A stretch of DNA of 64,000 nt, from NCBI RefSeq assembly GCF_003614435.1, contig NZ_CP025546.1, positions 5,208,001 to 5,272,000 on the forward strand, written 5' to 3'. Origin of the DNA: Mycobacterium paragordonae. Lineage in GTDB: Bacteria > Actinomycetota > Actinomycetes > Mycobacteriales > Mycobacteriaceae. The translations under genes and the position numbers were made by a program. Shown piece after piece: positions 7,689-16,136 of this stretch. Below the pieces are notes generated by a model. It was not told the origin of the DNA and ran no database searches. It worked only from the letters and a program-made list of their open reading frames with translations. Position 1 is the first letter of the stretch. Every line of letters starts with the position of its first letter.

Positions 7689-9151
7689 GCGGGAACCCCG
7701 ATCGCCATCTGCTCCATGTACTGATACACCCCGCCGAGGCCGCCGCCCTCCCGGCCCAGACCACTGAGCTTGAAGCCGCCGAACGGCGCGGCACCGGGCC
7801 CGCACCCGTTGACCGCGACCTGCCCGGTCCGGATGCGGCGGGCGACACCGACCGCGCGATCCACGTCACCACCCCACACCGACCCGGACAGGCCGTAACT
7901 CGAGTTGTTGGCGATGGCGACCGCGTCGTCGTCGTCGCGGTAGCGCAGCACGCTCAGGACGGGGCCGAACACTTCTTCCTGGGCGATCACGGAGTCCGGC
8001 TGGACGCCGGTGAGGATGGTCGGCTCGAAGTAGAAGCCGGTGTCCAGTCCGGCCGGCCGGCCGCCGCCGGTGGCCAGCGTGGCGCCATCCCGCAGGGCCG
8101 CTGCGACGTGTGCCTCCACTCGGCCCCGCTGTGCGTCGCTGATCAATGGGCCCATCTGCACGTCGAGGTCGGTGGGGTCCCCGACCTGCACGGCCCGGGC
8201 CAACGCGACCAGCCGTTCGACGACGTCGTCGTGCAGCGAATCGGGCACCAACAGCCTGCTCTGCAGGATGCAGGCCTGCCCGGAATGCATTGAGCAACAG
8301 TCGAACAGCATCTGCTGCAGCATGTCGTCGGTGATCTCGGCGTCGTCGAGAACGATGCACGCGGACTTGCCACCGAGTTCCAGTAGCAGCCGCTTCATCG
8401 AGTCCCCGGCTGCGGACATGACCTGGCGGCCCACGACGGTGCTGCCGGTGAAGCTGACCATGTCTATCCGCGGATCGGTGGTGAGAAGTTGGGCCGCCTC
8501 GATTCCCGAGGGGGTGACGACATTGATCACTCCGGGTGGAAAGTCGGTGTGTTCGTCGATGATTCGCGCGAGGGCCAGGCCGGCCAGCGGTGTGAGTGGT
8601 GACGGCTTGAGGACGACGGTGTTGCCCGCGGTCAGCGCGTGGTTGAGCTTCATGACGTTGAGCAGGTGCGGGAAGTTCCATGGCGTCAGGACCGATACGA
8701 CGCCGAGTGGCACGCGGCGCAGGACCGTCTTTCCGGCGCCGATCCCGGTGACCGTCTCATCGGCCAATTGGGTGGCGAGCTGGGCGGCGTGCATGGACAT
8801 GAACGCGGCACCGTCGATCTGCATCATGCGTTCGTTGGCGGTGCAGCCCCATTCCACCTGGGACAGCGCGAAGAAGTCGTCGGCATATTTCAGCAGCGCG
8901 TCGCCGAGCTGGCTGAGGCAGTTCCCGCGCTGCTCCGCGTTCATGGTGGCCCACGGGCCGTCGTCGAATGCCCGGCGCGCGGCGTCGACCGCGTCACTGA
9001 CCTGCCCGACGCTCGCGTCCGGCGCGGTGGCGATGACCTGTTCCGTGGACGGCGAGATGTCGTCGTAGCGGCCGTCTTCGGGTTCCACCCAACGGCCGTC
9101 GATGTAGAGCTGATAGGTGTCGATCAGTCCGGTGGGCGGTAGTTCGGCCAT
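7685..9151 (-). CDS. NAD(P)-dependent aldehyde dehydrogenase
   Basis: A 488-residue ALDH-superfamily enzyme oxidising an aldehyde to a carboxylic acid. Visible are the oxyanion Asn in TPWNF (N159), the general base Glu in LELGGK (E258) and the nucleophile in SGQAC (C294). I chose the ATG at 9151, which has an AGGAAG ribosome site just upstream; an in-frame GTG at 9163 is possible. It heads a two-gene operon with the CoA-transferase and is divergent from the P450 operon. This suggests it oxidises the aldehyde arising from P450 terminal hydroxylation. The substrate is not defined by sequence. Confidence 0.92.
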   Translation of the reverse strand: MAELPPTGLIDTYQLYIDGRWVEPEDGRYDDISPSTEQVIATAPDASVGQVSDAVDAARRAFDDGPWATMNAEQRGNCLSQLGDALLKYADDFFALSQVEWGCTANERMMQIDGAAFMSMHAAQLATQLADETVTGIGAGKTVLRRVPLGVVSVLTPWNFPHLLNVMKLNHALTAGNTVVLKPSPLTPLAGLALARIIDEHTDFPPGVINVVTPSGIEAAQLLTTDPRIDMVSFTGSTVVGRQVMSAAGDSMKRLLLELGGKSACIVLDDAEITDDMLQQMLFDCCSMHSGQACILQSRLLVPDSLHDDVVERLVALARAVQVGDPTDLDVQMGPLISDAQRGRVEAHVAAALRDGATLATGGGRPAGLDTGFYFEPTILTGVQPDSVIAQEEVFGPVLSVLRYRDDDDAVAIANNSSYGLSGSVWGGDVDRAVGVARRIRTGQVAVNGCGPGAAPFGGFKLSGLGREGGGLGGVYQYMEQMAIGVPA

Positions 9152-9189
9152 CTGCTTCCTCACCCCAAATGTCGGTCATCTATCAACCT

Positions 9190-9199
9190 GGTGTACACC
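9190..9199. promoter_or_regulatory. Palindrome GGTGTACACC upstream of aldehyde dehydrogenase
   Basis: A perfect 10-bp palindrome 39-48 bp before the ALDH start codon, where an operator or core promoter would lie. It may be bound by the TetR protein at the end of the divergent operon; this is only positional inference. Confidence 0.4.
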
Positions 9200-9230
9200 C
9201 GCCACGACTCGCGGTCAATCATCCGGGCGA

Positions 9231-9249
9231 TGAATTACGCGGTATTTCA
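9231..9249. promoter_or_regulatory. 19-bp dyad in the divergent promoter region
   Basis: TGAATTACGCGGTATTTCA has 8-bp arms (7 of 8 paired) around a GCG centre. It lies between the divergent ALDH and P450 genes, just upstream of the P450 -35 element. It is the best candidate operator for the operon's own TetR regulator and differs from the KstR motif I know (TNNAAC..GTT). Confidence 0.45.
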
Positions 9250-9265
9250 ATGCGTTGACGGTGTG

Positions 9266-9295
9266 TTGACATCGGTACGCGTCCCAGAGTAGACA
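9266..9295 (+). promoter_or_regulatory. Sigma-A-type promoter of the P450 operon
   Basis: TTGACA (9266-9271) and TAGACA (9290-9295) are separated by 18 bp. A start near 9302 would give a leader of about 44 bases ending in AGGAGG (9334-9339) before the GTG at 9346. Confidence 0.6.
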
Positions 9296-9345
9296 CGATC
9301 CACAGGACACTTCATAGCAATGTGTCGGATGGCAGGAGGCTCGCC

Positions 9346-10521
9346 GTGCTCACCGATGCTCCGCTGCACTCCCCCGATTTCTATGCCGGTGACCCTTATC
9401 CGGCGTACCGGGAGCTGCGCGCGACCTCGCCCGTGCACTGGAACGACGTCACCAAGTTCTGGGCCCTGCTGAAGTATGAGGACATCCGTTACGTCTCGAG
9501 CAACCCGGCGTTGTTCACCTCGACCAAGGGCATCTCGATACCGGATCCGAACGTGCCGAATCCGGTGCAGGAGGGCAACCTCATCTTCACGGACCCGCCG
9601 CGACACCGGCAGATGCGCAAGCTGATCAACTCGGGATTCACCCGGCGGCGCGTCGCGGTACTCGAACCGAAGATCCGCGAAATTGTGCGCGGCATCCTGG
9701 ATCAGGTGGAACCCGGCTCCGTGCACGAGTTCGCCGAAGAGCTCGCGGCCCCGCTGCCCACCCGGATGATCGCCGAGCTGATCGGCGCCCCGGCAGAGGA
9801 CTGGGAGCAATTCCGCGCCTGGTCGGATGCCGCCACCGGCACGGCTGATCCCGAGATCGAACTTGACGCCTTCGTGGCCATCGGTCAGCTGTTCGAATAC
9901 TTTCAGAAGCTCATCGCCGTACGCCGGGTCGAACCGCGCGATGACCTGCTGTCGGTACTGGCCGAAGCCGAGATCGACGAACACCGACTCACCGACGAAG
10001 ACCTGCTGAATTTCTCGTTCCTGCTCCTCGTCGCCGGAAACGAAACCACCCGCAACCTGATCGCCCTGGGCACCCTCGCGTTGATCGGGCACCCCGACCA
10101 ATGCCGATTGCTGATCGAGGATCCGACGCTGATTCCCGGCGCGGTGGAGGAGATGCTGCGCTGGACCAGCCCGGTGGTCAGCATGTCGCGGGTGGCGACC
10201 GCCGATACCGAGATTCGCGGCCAGGCGATCCGCGAGGGCGAGGTGGTCACCATGCTCTACGGGTCGGCCAACCGCGACGAAGACGTCTTCGGCGCCGACT
10301 CCGAGGACTTCAAGGTGACGCGTCACCCCAACCCGCACATCGCGTTCGGGTGCGGCGAACACTCCTGCATCGGAGCGCAATTGGCGCGGCTGGAAGCGAC
10401 GGTGTTCTTCCAGGAGTTGCTGACCCGGTTTCCCCGGCTCGAACTGGTCGGCGACGTCGACCGGATGAAGGCCACCATGGTGCCCGGGGTCAAGCGGATG
10501 CCCGTTCGGCTGGGGGTTTGA
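9346..10521 (+). CDS. Cytochrome P450
   Basis: A 391-residue P450 monooxygenase. Visible are the I-helix AGNETTRN (E233/T234), a K-helix ExxR (EEMLR), and the heme loop FGCGEHSCIG with ligand Cys341. The GTG at 9346 has an ideal AGGAGG six bases upstream and is preferred over the GTG at 9322. There is no membrane anchor, as usual for bacterial P450s. It leads an operon with the same composition as igr, whose P450 is CYP125 (cholesterol C26 hydroxylase). By analogy it would oxidise a terminal methyl of a branched side chain. I cannot assign the CYP family by eye, and electron-transfer partners are not encoded here. Confidence 0.92.
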   Translation: MLTDAPLHSPDFYAGDPYPAYRELRATSPVHWNDVTKFWALLKYEDIRYVSSNPALFTSTKGISIPDPNVPNPVQEGNLIFTDPPRHRQMRKLINSGFTRRRVAVLEPKIREIVRGILDQVEPGSVHEFAEELAAPLPTRMIAELIGAPAEDWEQFRAWSDAATGTADPEIELDAFVAIGQLFEYFQKLIAVRRVEPRDDLLSVLAEAEIDEHRLTDEDLLNFSFLLLVAGNETTRNLIALGTLALIGHPDQCRLLIEDPTLIPGAVEEMLRWTSPVVSMSRVATADTEIRGQAIREGEVVTMLYGSANRDEDVFGADSEDFKVTRHPNPHIAFGCGEHSCIGAQLARLEATVFFQELLTRFPRLELVGDVDRMKATMVPGVKRMPVRLGV

Positions 10522-10525
10522 GCCG

Positions 10526-11728
10526 GTGCACCTCGAGTACACCCCCGAACAGGAGCAGTTGCGCGCGGAGATGCGCGCCACTCTGGAACGGGTGATGACG
10601 CCCGAACGCCTGGCGGCCATCGGCGACAACATCGAGGGCGGTCCCGCGGTGCGCGACACCGTCCGCGCGCTGGCGCAGGCCGATCTGCTCGGGGTCGGGT
10701 GGCCCAAAGAATATGGCGGACGCGGCTTTTCGGCGATCGAGCAATTCATCTTCTCCGAAGAGGCCCGCCGGGTGGGCGCGCCGATCCCGCTGGTGACGCT
10801 CAACACGGTGGGCCCGACGCTGATGCAGCAAGGTACCGAGGAACAGAAACAACGGTTCCTGCCGGCCATCCTGGACGGCAGCGTCGAGTTCGCCATCGGC
10901 TATTCCGAACCGGGAGCCGGCAGCGATCTCGCGTCGATCCGCACCACCGCCGTCCGCGACGGTGACGAGTACGTGATCAACGGCCAGAAGATGTTCACCA
11001 GCGGCGCCGCCTATGCCGACTACATCTGGCTCGCGGTCCGCACCGACCCGAATGTCAAGAAGCATAAAGGCATTTCGATCCTCATCGTGCCCACTTCGTC
11101 GCCGGGATTCTCCTGGCAACCCTTGCACACCATGCCCGGCATCTCCACCTTCTACACGTTCTACGACAACGTCCGGGTCCCGGTCAGCGCCCTCGTCGGC
11201 GAAGAGAACCAAGGGTGGCAGCTGATCACCACCCAGCTCAACTTCGAACGCGCCGCGCTGGGCAACCTCGGCGCGCTGGAGCCGCTGTTCGAAAAGACCC
11301 TGCGGTGGGCCACCGACACCGAACTCGACGGAGCCAGGGTGATCGACCAGCCCTGGGTGCAACAGGCATTGGCCCGGGTCGAAGCCCAGGTCGCCGCCTA
11401 CAAACTGGTCAACCTGCGGGTGAACGCGGCCATGACCAAGGGTGTGCTGAATATGGGGGAGGCATCGGCGGCCAAAGTGTTCGGCACCGAGCTCACCCAG
11501 CAGGTCGCGCGGCAACTGCTGGAAGTGTTGGACGGCAACGGCATTCGTCGCGGCGCCCAGGCACCGCTGCGGGGTGCGCTGGAATCCGCGTACCGGCAGG
11601 CGGTCATCAACACGTTCGGTGGCGGCGCCAATGAAATTCAGCGTGACATCATCGCCATGGCCGGCCTGGGTATGCCGCGGGCCCCGCGTGATCTTCGAGC
11701 AACCGAGAAGTCAGGAGGAACTCAGTGA
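10526..11728 (+). CDS. Acyl-CoA dehydrogenase, FadE29/ChsE2-like
   Basis: A 400-residue FAD-dependent acyl-CoA dehydrogenase. Visible are the FAD/substrate segment IGYSEPGAGSDL, the motif DYIWLAVRTDPNVKKHKG as in FadE29, and the C-terminal FGGGANEIQRDIIA. Glu241 in QLNFERAALG lies where FadE29 has its catalytic base (from memory). In the igr system FadE28 and FadE29 form an alpha2beta2 enzyme dehydrogenating the three-carbon steroid side-chain CoA ester. The partner here is probably the FadE28-like protein at 12677. The GTG start lies 4 bases after the P450 stop. Confidence 0.9.
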   Translation: MHLEYTPEQEQLRAEMRATLERVMTPERLAAIGDNIEGGPAVRDTVRALAQADLLGVGWPKEYGGRGFSAIEQFIFSEEARRVGAPIPLVTLNTVGPTLMQQGTEEQKQRFLPAILDGSVEFAIGYSEPGAGSDLASIRTTAVRDGDEYVINGQKMFTSGAAYADYIWLAVRTDPNVKKHKGISILIVPTSSPGFSWQPLHTMPGISTFYTFYDNVRVPVSALVGEENQGWQLITTQLNFERAALGNLGALEPLFEKTLRWATDTELDGARVIDQPWVQQALARVEAQVAAYKLVNLRVNAAMTKGVLNMGEASAAKVFGTELTQQVARQLLEVLDGNGIRRGAQAPLRGALESAYRQAVINTFGGGANEIQRDIIAMAGLGMPRAPRDLRATEKSGGTQ

Positions 11729-12267
11729 CAGACGCTGAGCTACAAGCCAAGGTGCGGGCCCTGGTCGGCCAGCCCACTGGCGGCACCGGTAAGCCTCAGC
11801 TGGCGCCCGATCCGGTCAATCAGCCGATGATCCGGCACTGGGCGTATGCGCTCGCTGACTTCAATCCGGTCTACCTCGACCCGGATTTCGCGGCGACGTC
11901 GCGGTTCGGTGGCATCGTGTCGCCGCCGGTCATGCTGCAGACCTGGATCATGCCTTCCCCGAAGCTGGAGGGGATCGGGGATCGTGGCGGCGCCCCGATG
12001 GAGATCAAGTCCAATCCAACGGCTTTCCTGGACGAGGCCGGTTACACCAGCACGGTGGCCACCAACTCCGAATTCGAGATCGAACGTTATCCGCGGTTGG
12101 GCGACGTGATCAGTTCTACGGCGGTGTACGAGTCGGTCTCCGACGAGAAGACGACGGCGCTGGGCACCGGCTTCTTCCTCACCTGGCTGACCACCTACAC
12201 CGACCAGCACGGTGAAGTGCTGGGACGGCAGCGCTTCCGGGTCCTCCGATTCAAGCCGGCCAACTGA
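11725..12267 (+). CDS. MaoC-like hot-dog protein, equivalent to the N-terminal domain of ChsH2
   Basis: A 180-residue hot-dog fold protein resembling the first domain of Rv3542c (ChsH2). At the hydratase motif it reads YALADFNPVYLDPDF: the Asp (D45) is present but Tyr50 replaces the catalytic His, so it is probably a structural or substrate-binding partner of the ChsH1-like protein at 13789. Its GTG overlaps the TGA of the preceding gene (GTGA), and its stop overlaps the ATG of the DUF35 gene (TGATG). ChsH2 is one protein in M. tuberculosis; here its two domains are separate genes. Confidence 0.85.
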   Translation: MTDAELQAKVRALVGQPTGGTGKPQLAPDPVNQPMIRHWAYALADFNPVYLDPDFAATSRFGGIVSPPVMLQTWIMPSPKLEGIGDRGGAPMEIKSNPTAFLDEAGYTSTVATNSEFEIERYPRLGDVISSTAVYESVSDEKTTALGTGFFLTWLTTYTDQHGEVLGRQRFRVLRFKPAN

Positions 12268-12674
12268 TGGCCACCCGTCTGCCGCCGACGATCAGCGCGG
12301 ACACCGAGTTCTTCTGGAACGGGTTGCGGGACAACAAGTTGCTGATCCAGCGCTGCAAAGGCTGCGGCACCCTGCGCCACCCGCCGCGGCCGATGTGTCC
12401 GCACTGCCGCTCGCTGGAATGGGAGGCGGTCGAGTCGTCCGGCCGCGGCATCGTCTACAGCTATGTGATGCCGCACGAGCCCAAATTCCCGTTCTTCGAG
12501 TACCCCTACGTGGTCGCGCTGGTGGAACTCGAGGAGGGCATCCGGGTGGTGTCCAACCTGACCGACATCGATCCCGCCGACGTCACCGTCGGCATGCCCG
12601 TCGAGGTCTACTTCCAGAGTTTCGACGCGGCGGGCGAAGACCTGGTGCTGCACCAGTTCCGGCCGAGCGGCTAG
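12267..12674 (+). CDS. DUF35 OB-fold protein with zinc ribbon, equivalent to the C-terminal domain of ChsH2
   Basis: A 135-residue protein with an N-terminal rubredoxin-like zinc ribbon (C30, C33, C44, C47 in CKGCG and CPHC) followed by an OB-fold. In the igr system this domain of ChsH2 binds Ltp2 and is needed for its retro-aldolase activity. A stand-alone protein here probably bridges the hydratase and the Ltp2-like aldolase. The ATG overlaps the upstream stop by one base, so expression is coupled to the hot-dog gene at 11725. Confidence 0.88.
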   Translation: MATRLPPTISADTEFFWNGLRDNKLLIQRCKGCGTLRHPPRPMCPHCRSLEWEAVESSGRGIVYSYVMPHEPKFPFFEYPYVVALVELEEGIRVVSNLTDIDPADVTVGMPVEVYFQSFDAAGEDLVLHQFRPSG

Positions 12675-12676
12675 CC

Positions 12677-13792
12677 ATGGACTTCACCTTCACCGAAGAA
12701 CAGGAAACGATCGCCAAGCTCGCCCGCGAGTTGTTCGAGCGTCGCGCCACCCCGGACCGGTTGGCCGAACTGGAAACCGGCGTCCGCTACGACGAGGCGC
12801 TTTGGAAGGAGCTGGCCGCCGTCGACCTGCTCGGCACCGCGCTGCCGGAATCTGTGGGCGGCAACGGCGGCGGCTTCGTGGAACTCGGGGTGCTGCTGGC
12901 CGAGGTCGGGTGGGGCGTGGCGGCGGTGCCGGCCTATGCGACCCTGGCGCTCGGTGCTGATCCCATTGCGCGGCTTGGCAATCCGGAGCAGCAGCACAGG
13001 TACCTCCCCGGCGTGGTGACCGGAGACCTTATCCTCACCGCGGGGCTGGCCGAACCAGGCCGCTCCGATCCGCGGTCTCCCGCCACCACCGCGCGGCGCG
13101 ATGGCACGAATTGGCGCCTGGACGGCGCGAAGGAACTGGTGCCCGCCGCACAACTGGCCGACATCCTGCTGATTCCGGCCACGACAGAGGACGGCGAGGC
13201 AGCGATCTTCCTACTGGCGGCCGAGGCCGACGGTGTCGACATACGTCCGGTGCCGACCACCAGCCGCGAGCCACACGCCGACGTATTCCTGGCCGGCGCA
13301 GCGGTTTCCGGGCAGGACCGGCTCGATGGTGACATCGGGTCGCTCTACACCCGCGCCCTGGTCGCCCTGTGCGCCATTCAGCTCGGCGTCGTCGACCGGG
13401 CCCTGCACATCGCCGCCGGCTATACCAGCGAACGTGAGCAGTTCGGCCGGCCGATCGGCAGTTTTCAGGCCGTGCAGCAACGGATGGCCGACGCCTTCAT
13501 CGATGTCGAGGCGATCCGGTGGACCACCTGGCATGCGGCGTGGCTCCTCGCCAACGGGCGTCCGGCCGACCGTGCGGCCCGGATCGCCAAATTCTGGGCG
13601 GCCGAAGCAGGCGCCCGGGTGGCCGCCACCGCCCAGCATGTGCACGGCGGCATCGGGATCGACACCACGTATCCCCTGCACCGCTATTTCCTGTGGGCCA
13701 AACACAACGAGCTCACCCTCGGCCCGGCGTCCCAGCAGCTTGCCCACCTGGGCGCGACGTATGGCGCGACGTATTCGGAAGGACCCGCATGA
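12677..13792 (+). CDS. Acyl-CoA dehydrogenase, FadE28/ChsE1-like
   Basis: A 371-residue acyl-CoA dehydrogenase. It has the FAD-binding segment SEREQFGRPIGSFQAVQQ and the C-terminal VHGGIGIDTTYPLHRYF, which closely matches FadE28 of the igr operon. Its N-terminal half is divergent and a catalytic Glu is not obvious, as expected for the non-catalytic partner of a FadE28/FadE29 heterotetramer. In M. tuberculosis fadE28 precedes fadE29; here it sits after the DUF35 gene, next to the chsH1-like gene. The start is the ATG directly after the DUF35 stop. Confidence 0.88.
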   Translation: MDFTFTEEQETIAKLARELFERRATPDRLAELETGVRYDEALWKELAAVDLLGTALPESVGGNGGGFVELGVLLAEVGWGVAAVPAYATLALGADPIARLGNPEQQHRYLPGVVTGDLILTAGLAEPGRSDPRSPATTARRDGTNWRLDGAKELVPAAQLADILLIPATTEDGEAAIFLLAAEADGVDIRPVPTTSREPHADVFLAGAAVSGQDRLDGDIGSLYTRALVALCAIQLGVVDRALHIAAGYTSEREQFGRPIGSFQAVQQRMADAFIDVEAIRWTTWHAAWLLANGRPADRAARIAKFWAAEAGARVAATAQHVHGGIGIDTTYPLHRYFLWAKHNELTLGPASQQLAHLGATYGATYSEGPA

Positions 13793-14241
13793 CCACCACC
13801 GACAGCCGCACCAGCACTCTGAGATGGCAGGACATTTCCGAGGGCGACGAAGTCACCCCGATGGAAATCCCCATCACCACAACGATGATCGTCGCCGGCG
13901 CGATCGCCTCCCGGGACTTCATGCCCGTGCATCACGACCGCGACTACGCCAATAAGCAGGGGTCGCCGAACCTGTTCATGAACATCCTGACCAGCAACGG
14001 CTACTGCGTGCGGTTCCTCACCGACTGGGCCGGACCCGAGGCGATGGTCAAGAAGTTGTCGATTCGCCTTGGCGTGCCGTGCTTTCCGGATGACGCGCTG
14101 CGCTTCACCGGGACGGTGACCGGGAAAACCGAAGGGGCGGATGGCGAGAACTTCGTCGAAGTGACGTTCCAGGCCGCCAACAGCCTGGGCAACCACGTCT
14201 CCGGAACCGCGGTGGTCAGCCTGCTCGACGGGGCCGCCTGA
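13789..14241 (+). CDS. (R)-hydratase-type hot-dog protein, ChsH1-like
   Basis: A 150-residue MaoC-family enoyl-CoA hydratase subunit. The hydratase motif ASRDFMPVHHDRDYA supplies the catalytic Asp43 and His48, and the following NILT..TDWAGPEA..RLGVP is almost the Rv3541c (ChsH1) sequence as I recall it. It should add water across the enoyl-CoA produced by the FadE pair, working with the separate ChsH2N-like protein. The ATG overlaps the upstream TGA (ATGA), and its stop overlaps the next ATG. Confidence 0.9.
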   Translation: MTTTDSRTSTLRWQDISEGDEVTPMEIPITTTMIVAGAIASRDFMPVHHDRDYANKQGSPNLFMNILTSNGYCVRFLTDWAGPEAMVKKLSIRLGVPCFPDDALRFTGTVTGKTEGADGENFVEVTFQAANSLGNHVSGTAVVSLLDGAA

Positions 14242-15410
14242 TGAGCAGTACTTTGCCGGGCGCGGCCGCCATCGTAGGAATCGGCCAGACCGAGTTCTCC
14301 AAGGAATCCGGGCGCAGCGAAATGCAATTGGCGTGCGAAGCGGTCAGCGCCGCGCTCGACGACGCCGGGCTGGCACCCAGCGATGTCGACGGCATGGTCA
14401 CCTTCACCATGGACTCGAGCGACGAGATCGACATCGCCCGCAACGTCGGCATCGGCGACCTCAGCTTCTTCAGCCGCGTCCACCACGGCGGCGGCGCGGC
14501 GGCGGGCACCGTCGTCCATGCCGCGATGGCCGTCGCCACCGGCGTCGCCGACGTGGTGGTGTGCTGGCGTGCCTTCAACGAGCGCTCGGGTTTCCGCTTC
14601 GGCGGCAGCGGACGCACCGACCTCGGGACTCCGTTGTTCATGGCGCATTACGCGCCGTTCGGATTGCTCACCCCGGCGGCGTGGGTGGCGATGCACGCAC
14701 AGCGGTACATGTCTACCTACGGGGTCACCAACGAGGACTTCGGCCGCATCGCTGTAGTCGACCGGGCGCACGCCGCCCGCAACCCCGACGCGTGGTTCTA
14801 TGAACGCCCGATCACCCTTGAGGACCACCAGAATTCGCGCTGGATCATCGAACCGGTGCTGCGCCTGCTGGACTGCTGCCAGGAGAGCGACGGCGGCGTC
14901 GCGATGGTGATCACCAGTGCCGAACGCGCAAAGGACCTGCGCCAGCCACCGGCCGTCATCACCGCTGCGGCGCAGGGCGCCGCCGCCAACGGCGAGATGA
15001 TGACGAGTTACTACCGGAACGACATCACCGGACTCCCCGAGATGGGCGTCGTCGCCGAGCGGCTATGGCGCGATTCGGGTCTCAAACCGGCCGACATCCA
15101 AACCGCCTTCATCTACGACCATTTCACCCCGTTCGTGTTCACCCAACTGGAAGAACTCGGCTTCTGCGGCCGCGGCGAGGCCAAGGATTTCGCCACCATC
15201 GAAAGGCTCTCACTGGGTGGGGAATTCCCGATCAACACCAACGGCGGACTGCTCGGCGAGGCGTACATCCACGGCATGAACGGCATCACCGAAGGCGTTC
15301 GGCAGATCCGCGGCACCTCCTACAACCAGGTGCAGAATGTCGAACACGTGCTCGTCACCTCAGGTACCGGGGTGCCCACCAGCGGCCTGATCCTCGCCGG
15401 CGCCGACTAG
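14241..15410 (+). CDS. Ltp2-like thiolase-fold retro-aldolase
   Basis: A 389-residue thiolase-superfamily lipid-transfer protein, very close to Ltp2 (Rv3540c). Shared segments are AAIVGIGQTEFSKESGRSE, FNERSGFRFG, EDHQNSRWI and GEAYIHGMNGI. The thiolase nucleophile position reads HHGGGA, so it cannot perform classical thiolysis. Ltp2 acts as an aldolase that removes propionyl-CoA from the hydroxylated steroid side chain, and conserved Tyr residues (SYYRND, EAYIHG) remain. The DUF35 protein at 12267 is the likely activating partner. It follows the ChsH1-like gene with a one-base overlap. Confidence 0.92.
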   Translation: MSSTLPGAAAIVGIGQTEFSKESGRSEMQLACEAVSAALDDAGLAPSDVDGMVTFTMDSSDEIDIARNVGIGDLSFFSRVHHGGGAAAGTVVHAAMAVATGVADVVVCWRAFNERSGFRFGGSGRTDLGTPLFMAHYAPFGLLTPAAWVAMHAQRYMSTYGVTNEDFGRIAVVDRAHAARNPDAWFYERPITLEDHQNSRWIIEPVLRLLDCCQESDGGVAMVITSAERAKDLRQPPAVITAAAQGAAANGEMMTSYYRNDITGLPEMGVVAERLWRDSGLKPADIQTAFIYDHFTPFVFTQLEELGFCGRGEAKDFATIERLSLGGEFPINTNGGLLGEAYIHGMNGITEGVRQIRGTSYNQVQNVEHVLVTSGTGVPTSGLILAGAD

Positions 15411-15418
15411 GTGCGGTC

Positions 15419-16042
15419 ATGACCCAGGCGAGCACTTCGGCTCCGGGGACCGATACCCGGGAGGTCATTCTCGACGCCGCATACGCCTGTTTCCGCAAGC
15501 AAGGGTTGCTCAAGACGACGATCGTGGACATCGCCAGGGAGGCCAATATCTCCCGCAGCACGATCTACGAGTATTTCCGGGACAAGGGCGCCATCCTGGA
15601 AGCCTGCGCCGAGCACGCCTCGGAGCAGTTCTACCGGGAGATGTCGCGGGCGATGGCCCGCGGCGGATCGTTGGAGGAAAAGCTCTCCAACGCAGCGGTG
15701 TTCGTCACCCAGGCCCGGCGCGCCATCGCCTCCGAGGAGTACTTCGACGAAGACGCGATCAGCCTGCTGCTGACCAAGGACGCGGCCGTGCTACTGCGCG
15801 AATGCATCGACTTCTTCGCGCCGTACTTCTCGGCCGCCAAGCTCACCGGGGAAGTGCGCAAGGATCTCGACGTCGAGTCGGCCGGTGAATGGTTCGCGCG
15901 AATTCTGTTCTCGCTGTTCAGCACCGCGTCGCCGATACGTGACATGGACGATCCCGGCGTGGTCGCTGAATTCGTCAGCGCGTTCGCGGTGCGCGGCTTC
16001 GCCGGTGACCGGCCGGTGCGCGGGTCGCTGCGAGCCCGCTGA
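15419..16042 (+). CDS. TetR-family transcriptional regulator of the side-chain operon
   Basis: A 207-residue TetR protein. The N-terminal helix-turn-helix is visible (TTIVDIAREANISRSTIYEYF), followed by a helical ligand-binding domain. It is the last gene of the P450 operon, 8 bases after the aldolase gene, so it most likely controls this operon and the divergent ALDH/CoA-transferase pair, with an acyl-CoA intermediate as inducer. The dyads at 9231-9249 and 9190-9199 are candidate operators. It is not the KstR or KstR2 locus by context. Confidence 0.88.
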   Translation: MTQASTSAPGTDTREVILDAAYACFRKQGLLKTTIVDIAREANISRSTIYEYFRDKGAILEACAEHASEQFYREMSRAMARGGSLEEKLSNAAVFVTQARRAIASEEYFDEDAISLLLTKDAAVLLRECIDFFAPYFSAAKLTGEVRKDLDVESAGEWFARILFSLFSTASPIRDMDDPGVVAEFVSAFAVRGFAGDRPVRGSLRAR

Positions 16043-16053
16043 AAGTGCTCGGC

Positions 16054-16124
16054 CGAGTGTGCGCACACTGCTTTCAGAGTGCGACCACTTGAGTCAGATC
16101 GCGCGTGCGGTAGCCGCACACTCG
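16054..16124. terminator. Inverted-repeat element between convergent genes
   Basis: Perfect 10-bp arms CGAGTGTGCG and CGCACACTCG are separated by 51 bp, between the tetR and pruB stop codons. There is no T-run. It probably acts as a bidirectional stem-loop and resembles the other CGAGC-armed elements in this window. Confidence 0.5.
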
Positions 16125-16136
16125 ACAATGGCGTCC

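Noticed and set aside
7685..16042. Calling the island the genuine cholesterol igr operon
   Set aside because: The gene order differs, ChsH2 is split, an ALDH/CoA-transferase pair is attached and the flanks are Rv1188 and Rv1191 homologues rather than the Rv3540 region; a paralogue is more likely, though a genome check is needed.
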